Origin: Citrus sinensis | Lineage: Eukaryota; Streptophyta; Magnoliopsida; Sapindales; Rutaceae | Direction of reading: 5' to 3' | DNA: 64,000 bases | Assembly: GCF_022201045.2 (NCBI RefSeq) | Contig: NC_068557.1 | Coordinates: 7,874,001 to 7,938,000, forward strand | In this document: positions 22,446 to 37,900 of the stretch, piece by piece | How positions within the stretch are numbered: position 1 is the stretch's first letter | Layout: each line of letters starts with the position of its first letter | Notes under the pieces: model-generated | What the model saw: only the letters and a program-made list of their open reading frames with translations | The model's database searches: none | What the model was told of the DNA's origin: nothing | Translations under genes and position numbers: made by a program

Positions 22446-24185
22446 CAGTTGTGGCTTGCTTTTATCGTCAAAATTGGCTTATAATATAACAAAATTTGAA
22501 CACACAAACAATTAAGGCATCAGCGAGCTTATCATCAATTGAGCATCATTTATACCAACTGCAATATCTTGATTACTTGTTCAAACAGGAGTTAGACTTT
22601 GACCAGTCCTGAGTTTTTACAAATGAATAATTTAAACAACTATAAGCTTCCATAACAAAATTATAATCAATTAAAATTATACTGCTTGCTCTTGAAGCTG
22701 CGTTTCTTTAATACAACCGGCGTATGAACATCTGAAAGCTTTAACAACCTCTTATATAATTCTTGATTCTGTTACACCAATCATTATGATATTGATCTAC
22801 TTGCAAAAACCAATATGATTGTATCGCTTTAAACGACCAATATGGCGGAAAGGAATGAAGAATCAAACATAGTACGTACGATGTATTTTTAGAATTTTCT
22901 TCTCATGATAAAGTTTCAATTTCATTGATGGTTTATATATATATATATAGGAAATAGACTTTTTGATTCATATGTATATCTGTAGAATATATTTCAACAA
23001 AATAGTACTCTAACTACCCTTTAAAAAAAAAATGAATTTGCTTTGTGTAGGAAAAATAAAGATTCTATACACAGATTATTTCCAACAGCCAAAAGATGTG
23101 GGGATTATTTGAAAGATCCCAGACCTAAAAGTTGATATTTTTTGTTTTGCACAAACAGCCCATTACAATTTTTTTTTGTTTTTATTTATTTACTTTTTAA
23201 ATTTTAAATCCAAAACACGTTTATTAAATTGGAGAACCTATGTCTTGTGTGAACCAGTTTAGGAACTAACATGTTAACTATTTAAATTATTTGGTTGTAT
23301 GATATAAAAATTTATACATATCTAAACTGAAGAATAGCCACATGATATGACAAAATCGTCGGCGAGTGTAGGTTGTGGCCTGAGAGCTGAGACAGAGAAA
23401 GAAGCAAGAAGCTGATGATTTAAGTGGTTATGAAGAAGGATAAAGAAGCCAAAAGCTCATAACAAAGGCAAATATACAGAGAGGCCATGCATCCATCCAT
23501 ATCACTACATACCCTTCGCATGTTTTCTTTTTATTTTTTTTCCACATTTTATATTGTACATGTAAAATTCATAATGGCACGTAATTTTTACTTTGGTTAG
23601 AAGGACCCCATACTCTTTGTAATACATGTTAGCATTGTGGGATGTGACATTGTGTTTTATAATCTCTAATTACTCGTCTCAAAATTGAAATATCAAACCC
23701 TTTGTATGAATGATTATGGTAAATAAAAAGAATAAACTTTGCATATCCGTTTATATCCAAACAAAACTTGAGATAGGTCAAAAATTGAGAAGAAATTGTA
23801 TCCACAGAGTGAAATGGCGTATAGAAGGGGATGGCCCCATAAGGCCAAATAAGCATTGAAAAAGAGTTGGGAGTCATATGATGGAAAATGTGGAAGAGTA
23901 GTAGTAGTAATAGTATATCATGTAGTCGGGAGATTGGTTAAGAGACACTAAAATAAAAGCAGAAACCACAACCATACAATCGAGTAAGAGGCTATCCAAA
24001 ATCTCATCCTCTCATTAGCCTCAGCGTAATCCCAAAAGCAGCCACCAGTTTCCCTCCCTGCATCATCCCCCCCATTATTCATTAGTACTTGATCACATAT
24101 AACATTTTCAAGCATCTTGTCTTGGCTTAGCTCAGCTTAGCGACCACTGCTTGCTCTTGCTTGCATCATCCAGCAAATACCTATC
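22446..24185. other. Intergenic and GAPA upstream region
   Basis: No gene seen. Includes a TA run near 22930-22950. The last 250 bases are less AT-rich and should hold the GAPA promoter and leader; no TATA box stands out clearly. Confidence 0.5.
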
Positions 24186-26055
<1,870 letters not shown>

Positions 26056-26941
26056 AGTAAATACTAAAATCGGAACTCGGCTGTAATCGGCACAACGATG
26101 TTCTTGTTTTTCATTTTTGGTTCCCCCATTTATTGTTCTGCGTCTTAGAATTTGTAGAATGTATAACACTATCTTATTATGGAACCTTTTTCCTTTGCCT
26201 GTCATTAATCATTATGCAATAAAATTCTTACATTAAAGTTGATGATCCCTGTTTTAAGTCTTTACATGCGCATAAAAATTACTTTAGAAAAGAGGAAGCA
26301 AATGCTGCAGTTCAAGCATCAAAAGCTCAATCTCAGTGTATGTCAGTTGTGATGAGACAGCTAAAATATGACCTTTTTTTGTTTTTTCTTGACTTTTGGG
26401 AAGGGCAGCAACTGTAGAAATTATTTTTAAATTCGTATTATAATTTAGATTAGATGTCTCCACTAGAATCGGGAGGTATAAATTTTTCCAATAAATATGA
26501 TTTTTTTGTGATTTAAATTGAAGAACAAATCTAATCAAGTCACTTAAAGAGACTCTATTACTAATGAAGCCAACATTTTATTAGTATTCTTTCTTTTATA
26601 TATAAAGAGATCTGCTAGGACCAAAATATAAAAAAAACAATGATTAAAGAAAAATGGGTTTGCTTCTAATAATTATTGCTAAATTCAAAATCAATTGGGG
26701 AAAAAAAAAGTCTGGATACTGGAGAGTCGTTAAAGAAACTGAAAAACACAACAGGAATTTGAAAAGTTAATTGTAAATATTTATCATATGCATTTTTTTA
26801 ATTTTAAAATATTAAATATAAATTTCTTACTTTAAAAAATAAATATTGGGTTTAAAGTTTATAACTTCACAGTACAAGCCGGTTACACCACTTAACTTAT
26901 CCACCAGAAGGCATAGCAAGTGCTGCTGACATCAAACGCAA
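26056..26941. other. GAPA 3' UTR and spacer to EMB2768
   Basis: 26056-26230 is the likely GAPA 3' UTR with an AATAAA-type signal near 26218. The rest is AT-rich spacer holding the promoter of the next gene; no other feature seen. Confidence 0.55.
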
Positions 26942-28423
26942 ATGGCAGCCGCAGCCGCTGCCGCTGCGTCGAGAACTCTCCTCTGCTCCCACCAAAAACT
27001 CATAACCTCATCCATTTACAGCACCACCACCTCAAAAATCACCCACCCATTTCTTCACCGCATTAAAAACTCTGCTTTCTTCTCTTCGATCAGCTGCGTT
27101 CAACAACTCCAATCCGACCCACAGACACAAACCCACGGCCGTCACCCGAATGTCGTCGACACTCTCGAGAGAAGAGGCTTGCTTGAATCTATCACCAGTG
27201 ACAATCTCCGCTCACTCGCTTCATCCAATGAGAAAACCCTCAAAGTCTACTGCGGGTTTGACCCAACTGCCGAGTCCTTACACTTGGGTAACCTCTTGGG
27301 TATCATTGTTCTGTCTTGGTTCCTCCGTTGCGGCCACCAAGCTGTCGCCTTGATCGGTGGCGCCACCGCTCGTGTTGGTGACCCATCTGGGAAATCAATA
27401 GAAAGGCCTGAACTCGACATTGATACGTTAGAAAAGAACATTCTTGGAATTCGTAAGACTTTTTCAACCATTTTTGGTTCTAGTAATGTTGTTATTTTGA
27501 ATAATTATGATTGGTGGAAAGATTTTAGCTTCCTGGATTTTCTTAAACAAGTGGGTCGATTTGCGAGAATTGGGACTATGATTGCTAAGGAGAGTGTGAA
27601 GAAGAGGTTGGAATCTGAGCAAGGATTGAGCTTTACTGAGTTTAGTTATCAGTTGTTGCAGGGATATGATTTTCTTTACTTGTTTCAAAATAAGGGTGTT
27701 AATGTTCAGATTGGGGGGAGTGATCAGTGGGGTAACATTACTGCTGGGACTGAGCTTATTCGTAAGATTTTACAACCGGATAGTGATAATGAGGCTTATG
27801 GATTGACATTTCCTCTTTTGTTGAAGAGCGATGGTTCTAAGTTTGGCAAATCAGAGGATGGTGCCATTTGGCTTTCTCCATCGATGCTGTCTCCTTACAA
27901 GTTTTATCAGTATTTCTTCTCTGTCCCGGATGCTGACGTGATTAGGTTTTTGAGGATTCTTACTTTCTTGGACTTGGAGGAGATTGATGAGCTGGAGAAG
28001 GATATGAAGAGACCCGGTTATGTTCCTAACACAGCTCAGCGGAGACTTGCTGAAGAAGTGACTCATTTTGTTCACGGTGAAGATGGTTTGAATGAGGCTG
28101 TTAAGGCTACTGAAGCTTTGAGGCCTGGAGCTGAGACTAAGTTGGATTGGAAGACCATTGAGGCTATTGCTGAGGATGTACCTTCATGCTCATTGGCTTA
28201 TGATCAAGTTCTAAATGTTTCGCTTGTTGATCTTGCAGTTTCTGCTGGTTTGTTTGAGAGTAAATCAGCTGCCCGGCGTCTGTTGAAACAAGGCGGGGTT
28301 TACTTGAACAATAACAGAGTGGATAGTGAGAGTAAGAGGATTGAGCCTCAAGACATTGTGGATGACAAAGTTCTTTTGTTATCTGCTGGTAAAAAGAACA
28401 AGGTGGTTGTACGAATAGCTTGA
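26942..28423 (+). CDS. EMB2768: Organellar tyrosyl-tRNA synthetase
   Basis: A single-exon gene of 493 codons. It charges tRNA-Tyr in plastids and mitochondria; the Arabidopsis ortholog EMB2768 (At3g02660) is needed for embryo development. The protein is of the bacterial type: an Ala/Ser-rich organelle-targeting extension (about residues 1-65), class I HIGH motif HLGN at 114-117, the tyrosine-site region GGSDQWGNI at 258-266, a KMSKS-type KFGKS at 300-304, and a C-terminal S4 RNA-binding domain (about 425-490) with SKSAARRLLKQGGVYLNN. The ATG at 26942 is in good context (AAATGGC) and precedes the targeting peptide. It lies 0.9 kb downstream of GAPA in the same direction; each has its own promoter. 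Confidence 0.96.
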   Translation: MAAAAAAAASRTLLCSHQKLITSSIYSTTTSKITHPFLHRIKNSAFFSSISCVQQLQSDPQTQTHGRHPNVVDTLERRGLLESITSDNLRSLASSNEKTLKVYCGFDPTAESLHLGNLLGIIVLSWFLRCGHQAVALIGGATARVGDPSGKSIERPELDIDTLEKNILGIRKTFSTIFGSSNVVILNNYDWWKDFSFLDFLKQVGRFARIGTMIAKESVKKRLESEQGLSFTEFSYQLLQGYDFLYLFQNKGVNVQIGGSDQWGNITAGTELIRKILQPDSDNEAYGLTFPLLLKSDGSKFGKSEDGAIWLSPSMLSPYKFYQYFFSVPDADVIRFLRILTFLDLEEIDELEKDMKRPGYVPNTAQRRLAEEVTHFVHGEDGLNEAVKATEALRPGAETKLDWKTIEAIAEDVPSCSLAYDQVLNVSLVDLAVSAGLFESKSAARRLLKQGGVYLNNNRVDSESKRIEPQDIVDDKVLLLSAGKKNKVVVRIA

Positions 28424-30110
28424 TCCCTCTTTTATTTGGTAGCTGGTTGTTTATTAGAAATTTGTGCCATTTATTTGATAAATAAACTTTATATTTTACT
28501 CTCCTCGAAGAAAACATATAAGAAGCAATTTATGAAATGATTATTCAAAAGTTTCTTAATTTCAAAGCTTTTGAGTTACCTCATTCACTCCTCTGCAAAA
28601 TTATGTTAAAGGATAACTTGCTTATAGCAGGATATTGAATCCTGAACATTGATTACTGGGTAAATGATGAAGTACCCAAGGATTTCTTCAGACTTTGATT
28701 GTGGATAAAATAGAACTTCAAGATCGATACTATAACCTGTGGTGGTCGAAGCTGGATTTGAAACAAGGCAGAATTTTTCACTTTGACATAATAAAACAGA
28801 GAGCTTTCAATCCTGGGCTTTCCGGAAAGAAAGAGGACAGAAATAGATGAGGAAGCCTTATAGAATTTGAGACTTATTGTACATGGTTGGATCTTCATAG
28901 GGAGTTTCATAGTTGAAGTTATGTCTGGAGTTTTCAGAGTAACAAACTTTTCACAAATAAGTTACAATAGTTTTTGAAATTAGACTTCATTTTGCATTTA
29001 TGTGGTTATAGTATACTAACATTTTAGCAACTGGATGCCAGATTTTCTAATGGCTAATGCATGTAGTTCTCCTGGTGGGACACATATATCAGACTGCGGA
29101 CAGCAATTCTAGTTAGATGACTTTCCCTTGTTGCCAGGCCTAATTACTTTGATATTTGAAGCTTATTCTCCATTATTCCGATGGAAATAGGCTTCACAAG
29201 TTGAATTTGTGTAGGACTCTTTTTAAGTTTGACGGTATCAAGCGTTGTACTCAACTGAGAGTATGAGTAATTTTTTCATTGCTTGCACATGCTGTTGCCT
29301 GTAATGGTCCAACATATTGACAACATTATGCATTAAGAACGTTTCTCCTTTTTTCTAGTTTACTTTTTGAGTCATACATACTTCTGCTGATCCTTTTAGC
29401 AATTGACCCTTTACCCAGTGTGGTAAAAAAGTTCCTGATATTTGAAGGTGTAATGCAGCTTCGCAGCACGTGACAAAGAGCCACTATGTCTTATTGTAGG
29501 CCTCTTGGATTCAGGCCCTGTTCCTTCTTTTCTCCAGGAAAGTAAAGTGGCTGATTGTCTGTTTGGTAACTCCAGAAAATAAGAATTAGGATCTAACTTC
29601 AGAAATGGAGGTTTCAGATTGTAAATCAACTTTGCGGAACTTCCGATTTCAAACCTCATTTTTCTTTTTTTCTTTTTTCTGTTACTTGATACTCTTGCAC
29701 GGTTGGGCGGATACCTATTCTTTTCAGCAGTTATGCCGTTTCTTCAGAAGTTAAGTAAAAGATGCAAGTTATTAGTCATAGTAACCATTGTCCCGTTACT
29801 TGGGTTCAGCTATCAGATCACAGGAATGACAGGCTTGTCCCAATGAAAAAAATAATAAAAGAGGATACTGAAAGAGAATCATCGCCCACGACATCAACCC
29901 TTACCCATAAACTTTCTATTGCCATGCATCCCGAATAGGGTTTGATAAAAAATACATATAAGAATAAGCAGCAACAATATGAATGAAGAACGCAAGTAAA
30001 ATGGATACATACACTCTCCCATGCCCTGTTTCAATACCTCTGATAAATATAAATGGTAAAGGCATACTAAGATACTTGGTACACACACAGAGCGAATCTC
30101 AGATTGACGC
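28424..30110. other. Spacer between EMB2768 and XTH5 (convergent), no gene seen
   Basis: Holds the 3' UTRs of the two convergent genes (about 28424-28520 on plus; about 29900-30110 on minus). The middle has moderate GC and short ORFs only, none with a recognisable protein. Confidence 0.55.
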
Positions 30111-31253
30111 TTAAATGTCACGGTCTCGTTTGCATTCTGGTGAAGGCGTAGGGAAGCGGGCACGATCGTTGCAGTAGTTATAGATGGTGTATTTCTGGCG
30201 AACCCATCTGAGTCTCCTGTACTGGTAGGCGTCAAGGTCTTGGAACGCCTTCTGATCCCACCATCTCTTGCCCTGTGTCTCACAGAACTTGGCGTTCACA
30301 GATACCTCACACCCATCAACGTGGAACCCCTTGTAGGAGGCTATGAAAGGAGCCTTCGACCAGTCCGTCTTCTCCAAACCGCCCCTCGTTGCCCAGTCAT
30401 CTGCATTCCACAGGCTTGAGTATATCTTCATGGGTTGGTTGAATGGAAACCTCACTCCCAAATCTTTGCTGTTCTTGAACACTCTAATCGGCACATCGTC
30501 CACTAAGAAACTGCAATAAACAACATAAGCATGAGGTGGGAATTTAAGAGGATTGATTGTTGTTAATTTGTTATGGATATCTGAAGAACTTACACAATCT
30601 GATACATGTTCCAGAGAACTGAGTAAGTGTGAAACTCTTTGGTTGGATCAAACCAAAGATAAATTCTCTGCTCTTTGTCTCCCTTTCCTCCAGTGTACAC
30701 ATTTGTCTGCAAAATGTATGGCTGCCCGGTTCTGTTCCCCAAGAACTCAAAGTCTATCTCATCGTGTTCCGAATTTTGAGAAGATAACTGCACAACAAAC
30801 ACTCCAAAGCTTCAATTTATTCATTCAAACAAACAACAAACAGTGTAGCGGATGACTGCCGTTGCAAGCAAAGCACTTACGTAAAAAGCAGTCACAGTTC
30901 CGGCAGAATCACCAGGAACCATCTTTATGTGCATGCTGAAGTGACCAAACAGATACGAGCCTTTTGATTGGAAGCCAGTCCCTGATCACAAATAACACAA
31001 GACAGTGAGATCACTAAGAAGAATTGCTGTAACTTACAAGTCCAAAAGACAAAAGAAATAACCAACCTGTGTATTTATCCAGGACAAGCTGAATCTCAGA
31101 ACCTCCATTAAAGTATTTGATGTGATCAAATGCCCATGTTGGCACATAATTTCGGCCAAATGGTACATCTATAGGCCTCTTTGGTGGGGCACTTATAACT
31201 CCAGGAGCCAAAAACAGAGCACTCAGGCAAAGAGTCCATAGAAAAGAAGCCAT
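30111..31253 (-). CDS. XTH5: Xyloglucan endotransglucosylase/hydrolase, XTH4/XTH5 type
   Basis: Four exons on the minus strand: 31067-31253, 30881-30981, 30594-30787 and 30111-30510; 293 residues. The enzyme (GH16 family) cuts and rejoins xyloglucan chains in the cell wall during growth. Visible are a signal peptide (about 1-21), the catalytic motif [10 protein letters not shown] at 104-113 with nucleophile Glu106 and acid/base Glu110, the N-glycosylation site NRT at 114-116, and the C-terminal XET domain with conserved cysteines and the end ECKRDRDI. The start [19 protein letters not shown] and the end place it with group 1 XTH4/XTH5, which mainly show transglucosylase activity. Paralog number inferred from remembered sequence. 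Confidence 0.94.
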
Positions 31254-31284
31254 CTCTGATCTTTCCTTGTAACAAGCTGTTACC

Positions 31285-31320
31285 TATGATGTTCCAGTGC
31301 CCAGACTCCTTTATTTATAG
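31285..31320 (-). promoter_or_regulatory. XTH5 TATA box and likely start region
   Basis: On the minus strand TATAAATA (complement of 31312-31319) lies about 60 bases before the ATG, giving a transcription start near 31285 if the usual 25-30 base spacing holds. Confidence 0.55.
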
Positions 31321-32843
31321 TATATGCAAGACACCCTTTTTGCTTCACTCTTAGGTGAGAGTAGTAAGCTGAAGTGTGACAGTACCGTAAGATTAAAATA
31401 ATACTTCACGGGTATATTTTGATAAGATATTTCACTGCATTTTCATAATATTCATTGTATTGGATTGTTTTCTTCTAGGAAATAGAAGGGCCGGCCAACA
31501 GAGGGAAACATAAGAGTGAAATCTGTCTCATGAAGAATTATTGGGCTATGCCAACCTGATTATGTAATCAATCAATGAATGCAATATACTAACTGATCTC
31601 CGATGCTAGTTTGGTGGGGTTTCATCTGCTTCATCCACCGAGTAAGCACATGCAAATATTTGAAACAAAGGGCCCAATCTCATGTTGAAACCACTAACAG
31701 TAAGCTTATAGCTAGTTTTTGGTTATTAAACAATAAAGATATTGAGGCCATGCCAATTTTCATTCAGAGTTTATTATTTGCATCTCATCTCAATAGTTCA
31801 GCAAGTAAGAGACATGATGCGTTGCAACATGACTTCAAACAAACTTTAATGGTTGCAGGTTCCATCTATTGGCTCCCCTGATTTCAATACTTTTTGCTTC
31901 TGTTTCTATTTTCTAAAAAGGGTTAGAACTTAAAAACCGGTTTGTGGGAATGCATAAAAAAATGCAAGAATAAAGAGACAGCAGATTGGGAGTTGCATGT
32001 GGGTTGGTTGTGATACGCTTTGATCAATGAAAAGGAAGTTAGGGCACATGGACTGGCTTAGGTTTGCATAAACCATGTTCCCATTATTTTGTTTACTTCT
32101 GGCACCGGTTGTTGTGCCGCTATTAAAGGACTTCTTGAATACACAAAGTCATGACAAGGAACCAAATTTTGGTTCTGCATTTAAACAAGAGCCGTAACAG
32201 CTGCAGCTCCCTCCCAGTAGCTACCATCAGTGTTCAGTTCCAGTTATCCTATTTTGATTTATTGGGGGACTTTGGCTCATCCTATATGATAGATGTTGAT
32301 CTTCTAGGGTTCACGACCACACCAGAGACTCTAGAGCATTTTGATCACCAATTGGTTATCAAGAGAAATGACAACTTTCGATTCACAATTTTGTCTACAA
32401 GTTGGACCAATTTAATGAATTTCTTATGCTACAGATGTCCCAATCATACTACCGACAACATAGCTTAGTTGAAGATTAAATGCTGTCATCAACCATACGT
32501 GCGAGAGTATGAACTTTAGTTTTGACCTCTTTTATCATTTAAGTTCTACAAACTAAACTACCTAGAACTTGTAACTAGTAAAATTCAACTTACCTTCTTG
32601 TAATTTGACAATCTTTTAAATATCTCTAAATTATTATAAATTTTAATTTACCTCCATTTTTATTTAAAAGATAAAAAAAAAATAAGAACACATTATATAA
32701 ATATTCTTTTATTTTCTAAGATAAGATGAGGTTTATAATAATTTAAACAATATTTCAAAATTTATTATTTTAAGATAGGTAACCCAAAATCAAACCACTC
32801 ACAAGTTACAATGTATAAAAATTAACTTAGAAGTGATGATACC

Positions 32844-32895
<52 letters not shown>

Positions 32896-34976
32896 TATCT
32901 ATACAACAGAAACAAAAAGCAAGTTGTTCAATGAATATGGGTAGATTTTTTGGGTCAGGACTTGATTTAGGAGGTGCCAGTATCAATGTGATTTAAAAAC
33001 TTCAAGATAGGCTATAGCCATGCATTTGTGGAAAGTTCAGAATAAAGAAGAGAAAAAGGGCTTTTGGTTAAATGTTTTGGGGAATTGTCCCAATGAGGCA
33101 GCAAAAAACCCAGCAAGGCATGTGCTTTGTATGCTACCCAACCACGTGTGGTGTGCTTTTTGTTAAATATTTTTGGCTCCACAATAAAGCAGCTGCAGTC
33201 CTGCCGTCCAACACCAGGAGTTGCAGAAAATTATGGATGCTAGTGAAGCTGTGAAGGGGTTTTCTAAGGCCAAAACAGGAATGTAATTATGTAAATTTAT
33301 GTTAATTAAGTTAAATAGCTTTGTACACAAAGTGTAAACACAAGATCTCTTGATCAAATAAACTTATAACTATGAGTTGCTAAATTAATCTGATGTTTTG
33401 GAATTTTGGCCAAAGCTCTGTAAGATAAAGTTGGTTTAGTTTTTAACTGTGAGTTTCATAGAGTAATGAATGATCTATAAATACCTTCCATTGTGTAATA
33501 TTAAAATTTAAAAGCAGCTTTGGATCTGATAATCTTCATCAAGCCTGTCGTTAATCAAATTAAATAACAAATGCAGATTATGCAGTTATAAAGTATATGA
33601 TTGTCAGGCACAGGTGAATTAGTTAATCAACATGATCTATGCTGTCACAGATCGTTATCATCTTTCAAAATCTTTCAAAATAATCAATAAATGAGACAGT
33701 TTAGCATATTTTGAGTACCTTTTATAATTTTATTTTTATTTCTTTTGTAATCAGGTGATGAATGATATTCCTAAAATACCATTCTTTACAAGGCTTTGGA
33801 TCCCATAACTAATAATTTATATATCAAGCGTGTCACTAATGAATTAAATTCCTACAAGCACACACATGAGAAGGCTGCACTGCTATTTATGGCTAAGCAT
33901 AGAAAGTCCCAAGAGATTGCTTAAACCCAGAGACTAGAGTCAACCAACAAAAAAAGAGCCATGAAAATAAGTGAAAGTAGAAACCAACAACTGGCTCCAA
34001 TCAGTTGAGTCTATAATAATCGCAATCTCTAGGCAGTTTAGTGGTGTAAATAGCATTAAAAGTTGAGTTGGTTTGGCTTATTGCATCAGCAACAAATATC
34101 AGAACAACACAACAACCATTCAGTAATTGCAATCAAAATGCAAAGCGATCTAATCTCATTCCCACCCATGCATGATGGAGACAAAAAGTTTTCACTTTGT
34201 TCAATTCAGATGAATCAAAAACCCAACAAGGGCAAGGCATCAAAAACTATGCTTACAGTAACTTGATCCATTATTATAAAGTACGAAGAAAATTATGTAA
34301 CCCGGAGGATGGGAGACAAGAATATATATAATTCTATGAACTCACAATAATAAAATCCATCCTCACATGTATGCCAATGCATTTTTAGAAAATCCCAGTA
34401 TTTTGAATCTTTAAACTCTTATGGGACATCAATATTAATTAATGTTTTGAGACAGCTGACAGACTGAAAATACATAGAACTGGCTATAACATTATCATAA
34501 TCCATGGTGTAGTCCTTACTCCAGAATATGAAGCGCAAGATCTGTAAGATGCATCAGGCAAATGAATTCATCAGTTAAACGAGAATCCGTGATTTGGATC
34601 CTTGAAATTATTAGATCAATGTCCAGAATATGCTAAATATGTATGCGAAGAGAAGCAATACAAGTAATGTGCAAATAGCAAGTTAGTAACAATCCGAGAT
34701 GCTCAGTTAAATTTTAACATTATAACATTCTATTGTTTGCGGAATCATATGAGGTGATAAACTGAATCGACTCCTGCTTAATGAGGGCAAAATCACTTCT
34801 ATAGAATATAAAATGATTAATATGATACATCTTGATGGATCTGGACCCATCTATATTGGTAAAGTAACTATCGCCAAAAAATAGAAGCAAAAATGTATTT
34901 TTAAAAAATTAAAAAATAGAAGATATAGCATGACAGCAAATGACAAATATACAGAGTATAAAACTATCTGCTTCCA
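31321..34976. other. Intergenic between XTH5 and OTU12, no gene seen
   Basis: AT-rich; a TA repeat of about 40 bp at 32850-32889. Short ORFs (for example 32151-32468) have no recognisable domains. The right part, up to 34976, would include the OTU12 3' UTR. Confidence 0.55.
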
Positions 34977-37900
34977 CTAGAACAACCAATGTTTCTTCCT
35001 CGGTTTCTTTGGAACTGGTGCATCTGTAAAAGAACATGAAAATTTGTTGTATATTGTACTTGGCGCAACATTGTAACTCAACGAAAAACCTTGACAAAAA
35101 GATAAAAACAAACCTCGAATATCGTATAGCGAGTTATAATGTACCTCTGACCAGAAGCTTAACCACAACTCTGCAGCATTTCAAGAGAAAAGGAAGAAAT
35201 ATAAGAATATGTTCTCACAAAGACTACTGAAAAGTAATAGATAAAGCAGGTATTTGACAAGAAGGATCCCATGTTATTTGTTGCTAATATAAAGTTTTGT
35301 GGAAATCCCCGTTTTAAATTGAATGTGGGCCTACCAGCTTACCTAAAACCTCAAAGAGCCACATATCCTTCACTCAAAAACTTTTACAACACAAATAACA
35401 CTCTCATGGTTTCTAGAAAGGAATGCTATTGGGTAATGCTATTTCCAATAGAAGTTATTTGAGTAGGCTCAACAATTAAATACTCAATCCCATTCACATT
35501 TGACAGGTTTTTGTGACTTAATAGGGAAAACAATCATTCTATTTACATCCTGCAGAGTGCAGAAGCTCCATATGCAAGCTCAATACTCTATCCGGGGAAA
35601 AAAAACTACTGGCTGATTATGCAAGTAAGCTCTATAAGGAAATAAGAGAATGTGTAGCGGTTTGCAGCTTCTAGAAATGCATCTAGTAGTTTCTAAAAGC
35701 TCAATAAAATTTGATATGGCAGATAATATTGACTTTTCCAGTCTTACCGCGTTTAGGAGCCTGGTGTTGTGGCATAATTTCAATAAAACAAGTATCTCTG
35801 AATGATGTCAAAAGACATATCTTTGCAGCAAACTGCCAAAAAAAAGCAGTACTGTCAAGCACTACTATTAGAAGAATACAAGAAATAGAATTATACACCT
35901 ACACAATGAAAGATTAATTATGCATAACAAATACATGCTCTCATTGTACTGAACGCATCAATGTATAAGAAAAAGAGAACTAAAAAAATGAAAGGACACT
36001 AATATATACTATCATCATTAACTAGCAATACAGCAGACAGAAAAAACTTATATCTGTTTGACCAAATGACAGACCTTATCGGCTGCTGCTTGTAATGTAA
36101 CGTGGTCCCCCCATTCACCAACTCTGCATCATACAGTAAATCAAGGGAGAGAAAAACAATGTTATGTAACAGCATTTATAAAAGAGTGAAACAGAATATG
36201 AAAGCAATGAGTAAAGGCTAATAGCATCAAAAAATAGAAGGGGTGAGACTTCATCAACCAACATACTTTGCCATGTTTTTGTAATAGCGTTTATATTTCA
36301 TCGGGACATAGCCTTCATACATAGAGCGGCAGTCTTTGAGCTGGAACAAGAAAGAATTTTAGTTTGTGAGCAAAGTAATTGGCAAAGCCTTTCTCTCTAT
36401 CTCTCTATCTACCCTCATTCCCTTTTAACATAGAGATTTAGTTTTCTGTTTGTGTTCATTAGTTCTTTCATAATCAGACTTAGTGGGATAAACAGTTAAT
36501 CATAATTATTTGAATTAACATAAACACTTAATCATCCAGAAAATGTCAGTAATCTTGTATCAGACTCCACAAAATTTAATTACACTGGAGATCGTATAAC
36601 AACATAAAGCAAGAAAATCTAATCAAGGGCCTTTTATCCTAAAAAGCTTTGTACAGGGAGTCCTTCATGCGATACTTGATCAACTTGGCTTTCAGTAAGA
36701 CAAATCAACCCAAATTAAAGGCATCAAGTTTCTCAATTCATATCCATCATTTGTAACATTTGATGGGCACTTCAAAGACAATATACCTGTTTTACAACCT
36801 CTTTCCGGACATGCTTGTGATACTCAGGTGACTTGTACATCTGATCTGAAAGTGCACGAAACTGCAACACAATGTTGAAAATGTAAAACAGGATCTCAAA
36901 TACTAATACAGATTAGATAGATACAGAGAGGGAGTAAACATTTTCAAATTTCACTGCCATCAAAAGTACCTGACAATTTCCATCCCCAGAGACTTTCACC
37001 TCATATAGACTATAAACATTTAGCCTGGGCGAACAATAATAAAAAATTTACTCAATACCTTCACCAAAGAAAAAACTCTAAGACAAAAGCAGCAGCATCC
37101 AAAGACCTTCCTGTTAAAAACTTCTAGCAAATACTCTGTCCAGCACAGACCAAGGAGGCAAGGAACATGCATAAGTTTGGAAGAAAGGGGTAAATTCAGA
37201 AATTATACAGAGAAAAAATTAGTGAATCATGTGGGGATGGCCAGAAATACTTTCTATATGTTGAGAAATGTAAAACCACCAAAGTGGATTCTTTTCAAAT
37301 TATCATATTTAAGGTTCTCTTAACATGATTAGATGGACAACCAGATAACTTCATACACCTTTTCATCCATGCAGAAGAGGGAGCTTCCTCACATCATAAA
37401 ATTCCAATATTACTTGGTGAGATTTCATTTGCCCATACAATTCCCATGTCATGATAAATCCACATAAAGATGGCCAATAACTCGGTGGCTTCTCACCGTG
37501 AGGCTTTTCAGGTCAAGAGTCATTCTCAGATCTTCCTTCCCAGATTACAAAGAAGAACTGACGAGCACATTTTACTAGCATGTAATTCTCATATAACTAT
37601 CCTCTTATACAATTGTTTCCTAAAGAACTATGTATTTCATTAATAAATACATTTTGAGCAAAACTTTAGTTCTTTAGCTCATTAATAAATAAATTTGAAC
37701 AAAAGTTTAGTTCTAAAAAACAAAAATAATAAAAAACTATTAGGCCCACTTTAGTGGCTAAGTATAAGACATACCTCTGGAGAAGCCGCTGGTGATCCAA
37801 ACTGGCATCATTCATGTTGGGGATATAGGAGTTTATCTTTGGGACATGCTGAAAGTTCAAGAAGTGCAAGATAAGAATCTAGAAAGGCATCTTTCCTTTG

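Noticed and set aside
31321-34976. Possible microRNA or tRNA genes
   Set aside because: I looked for familiar plant microRNA and tRNA sequences in this and the other spacers and recognised none.
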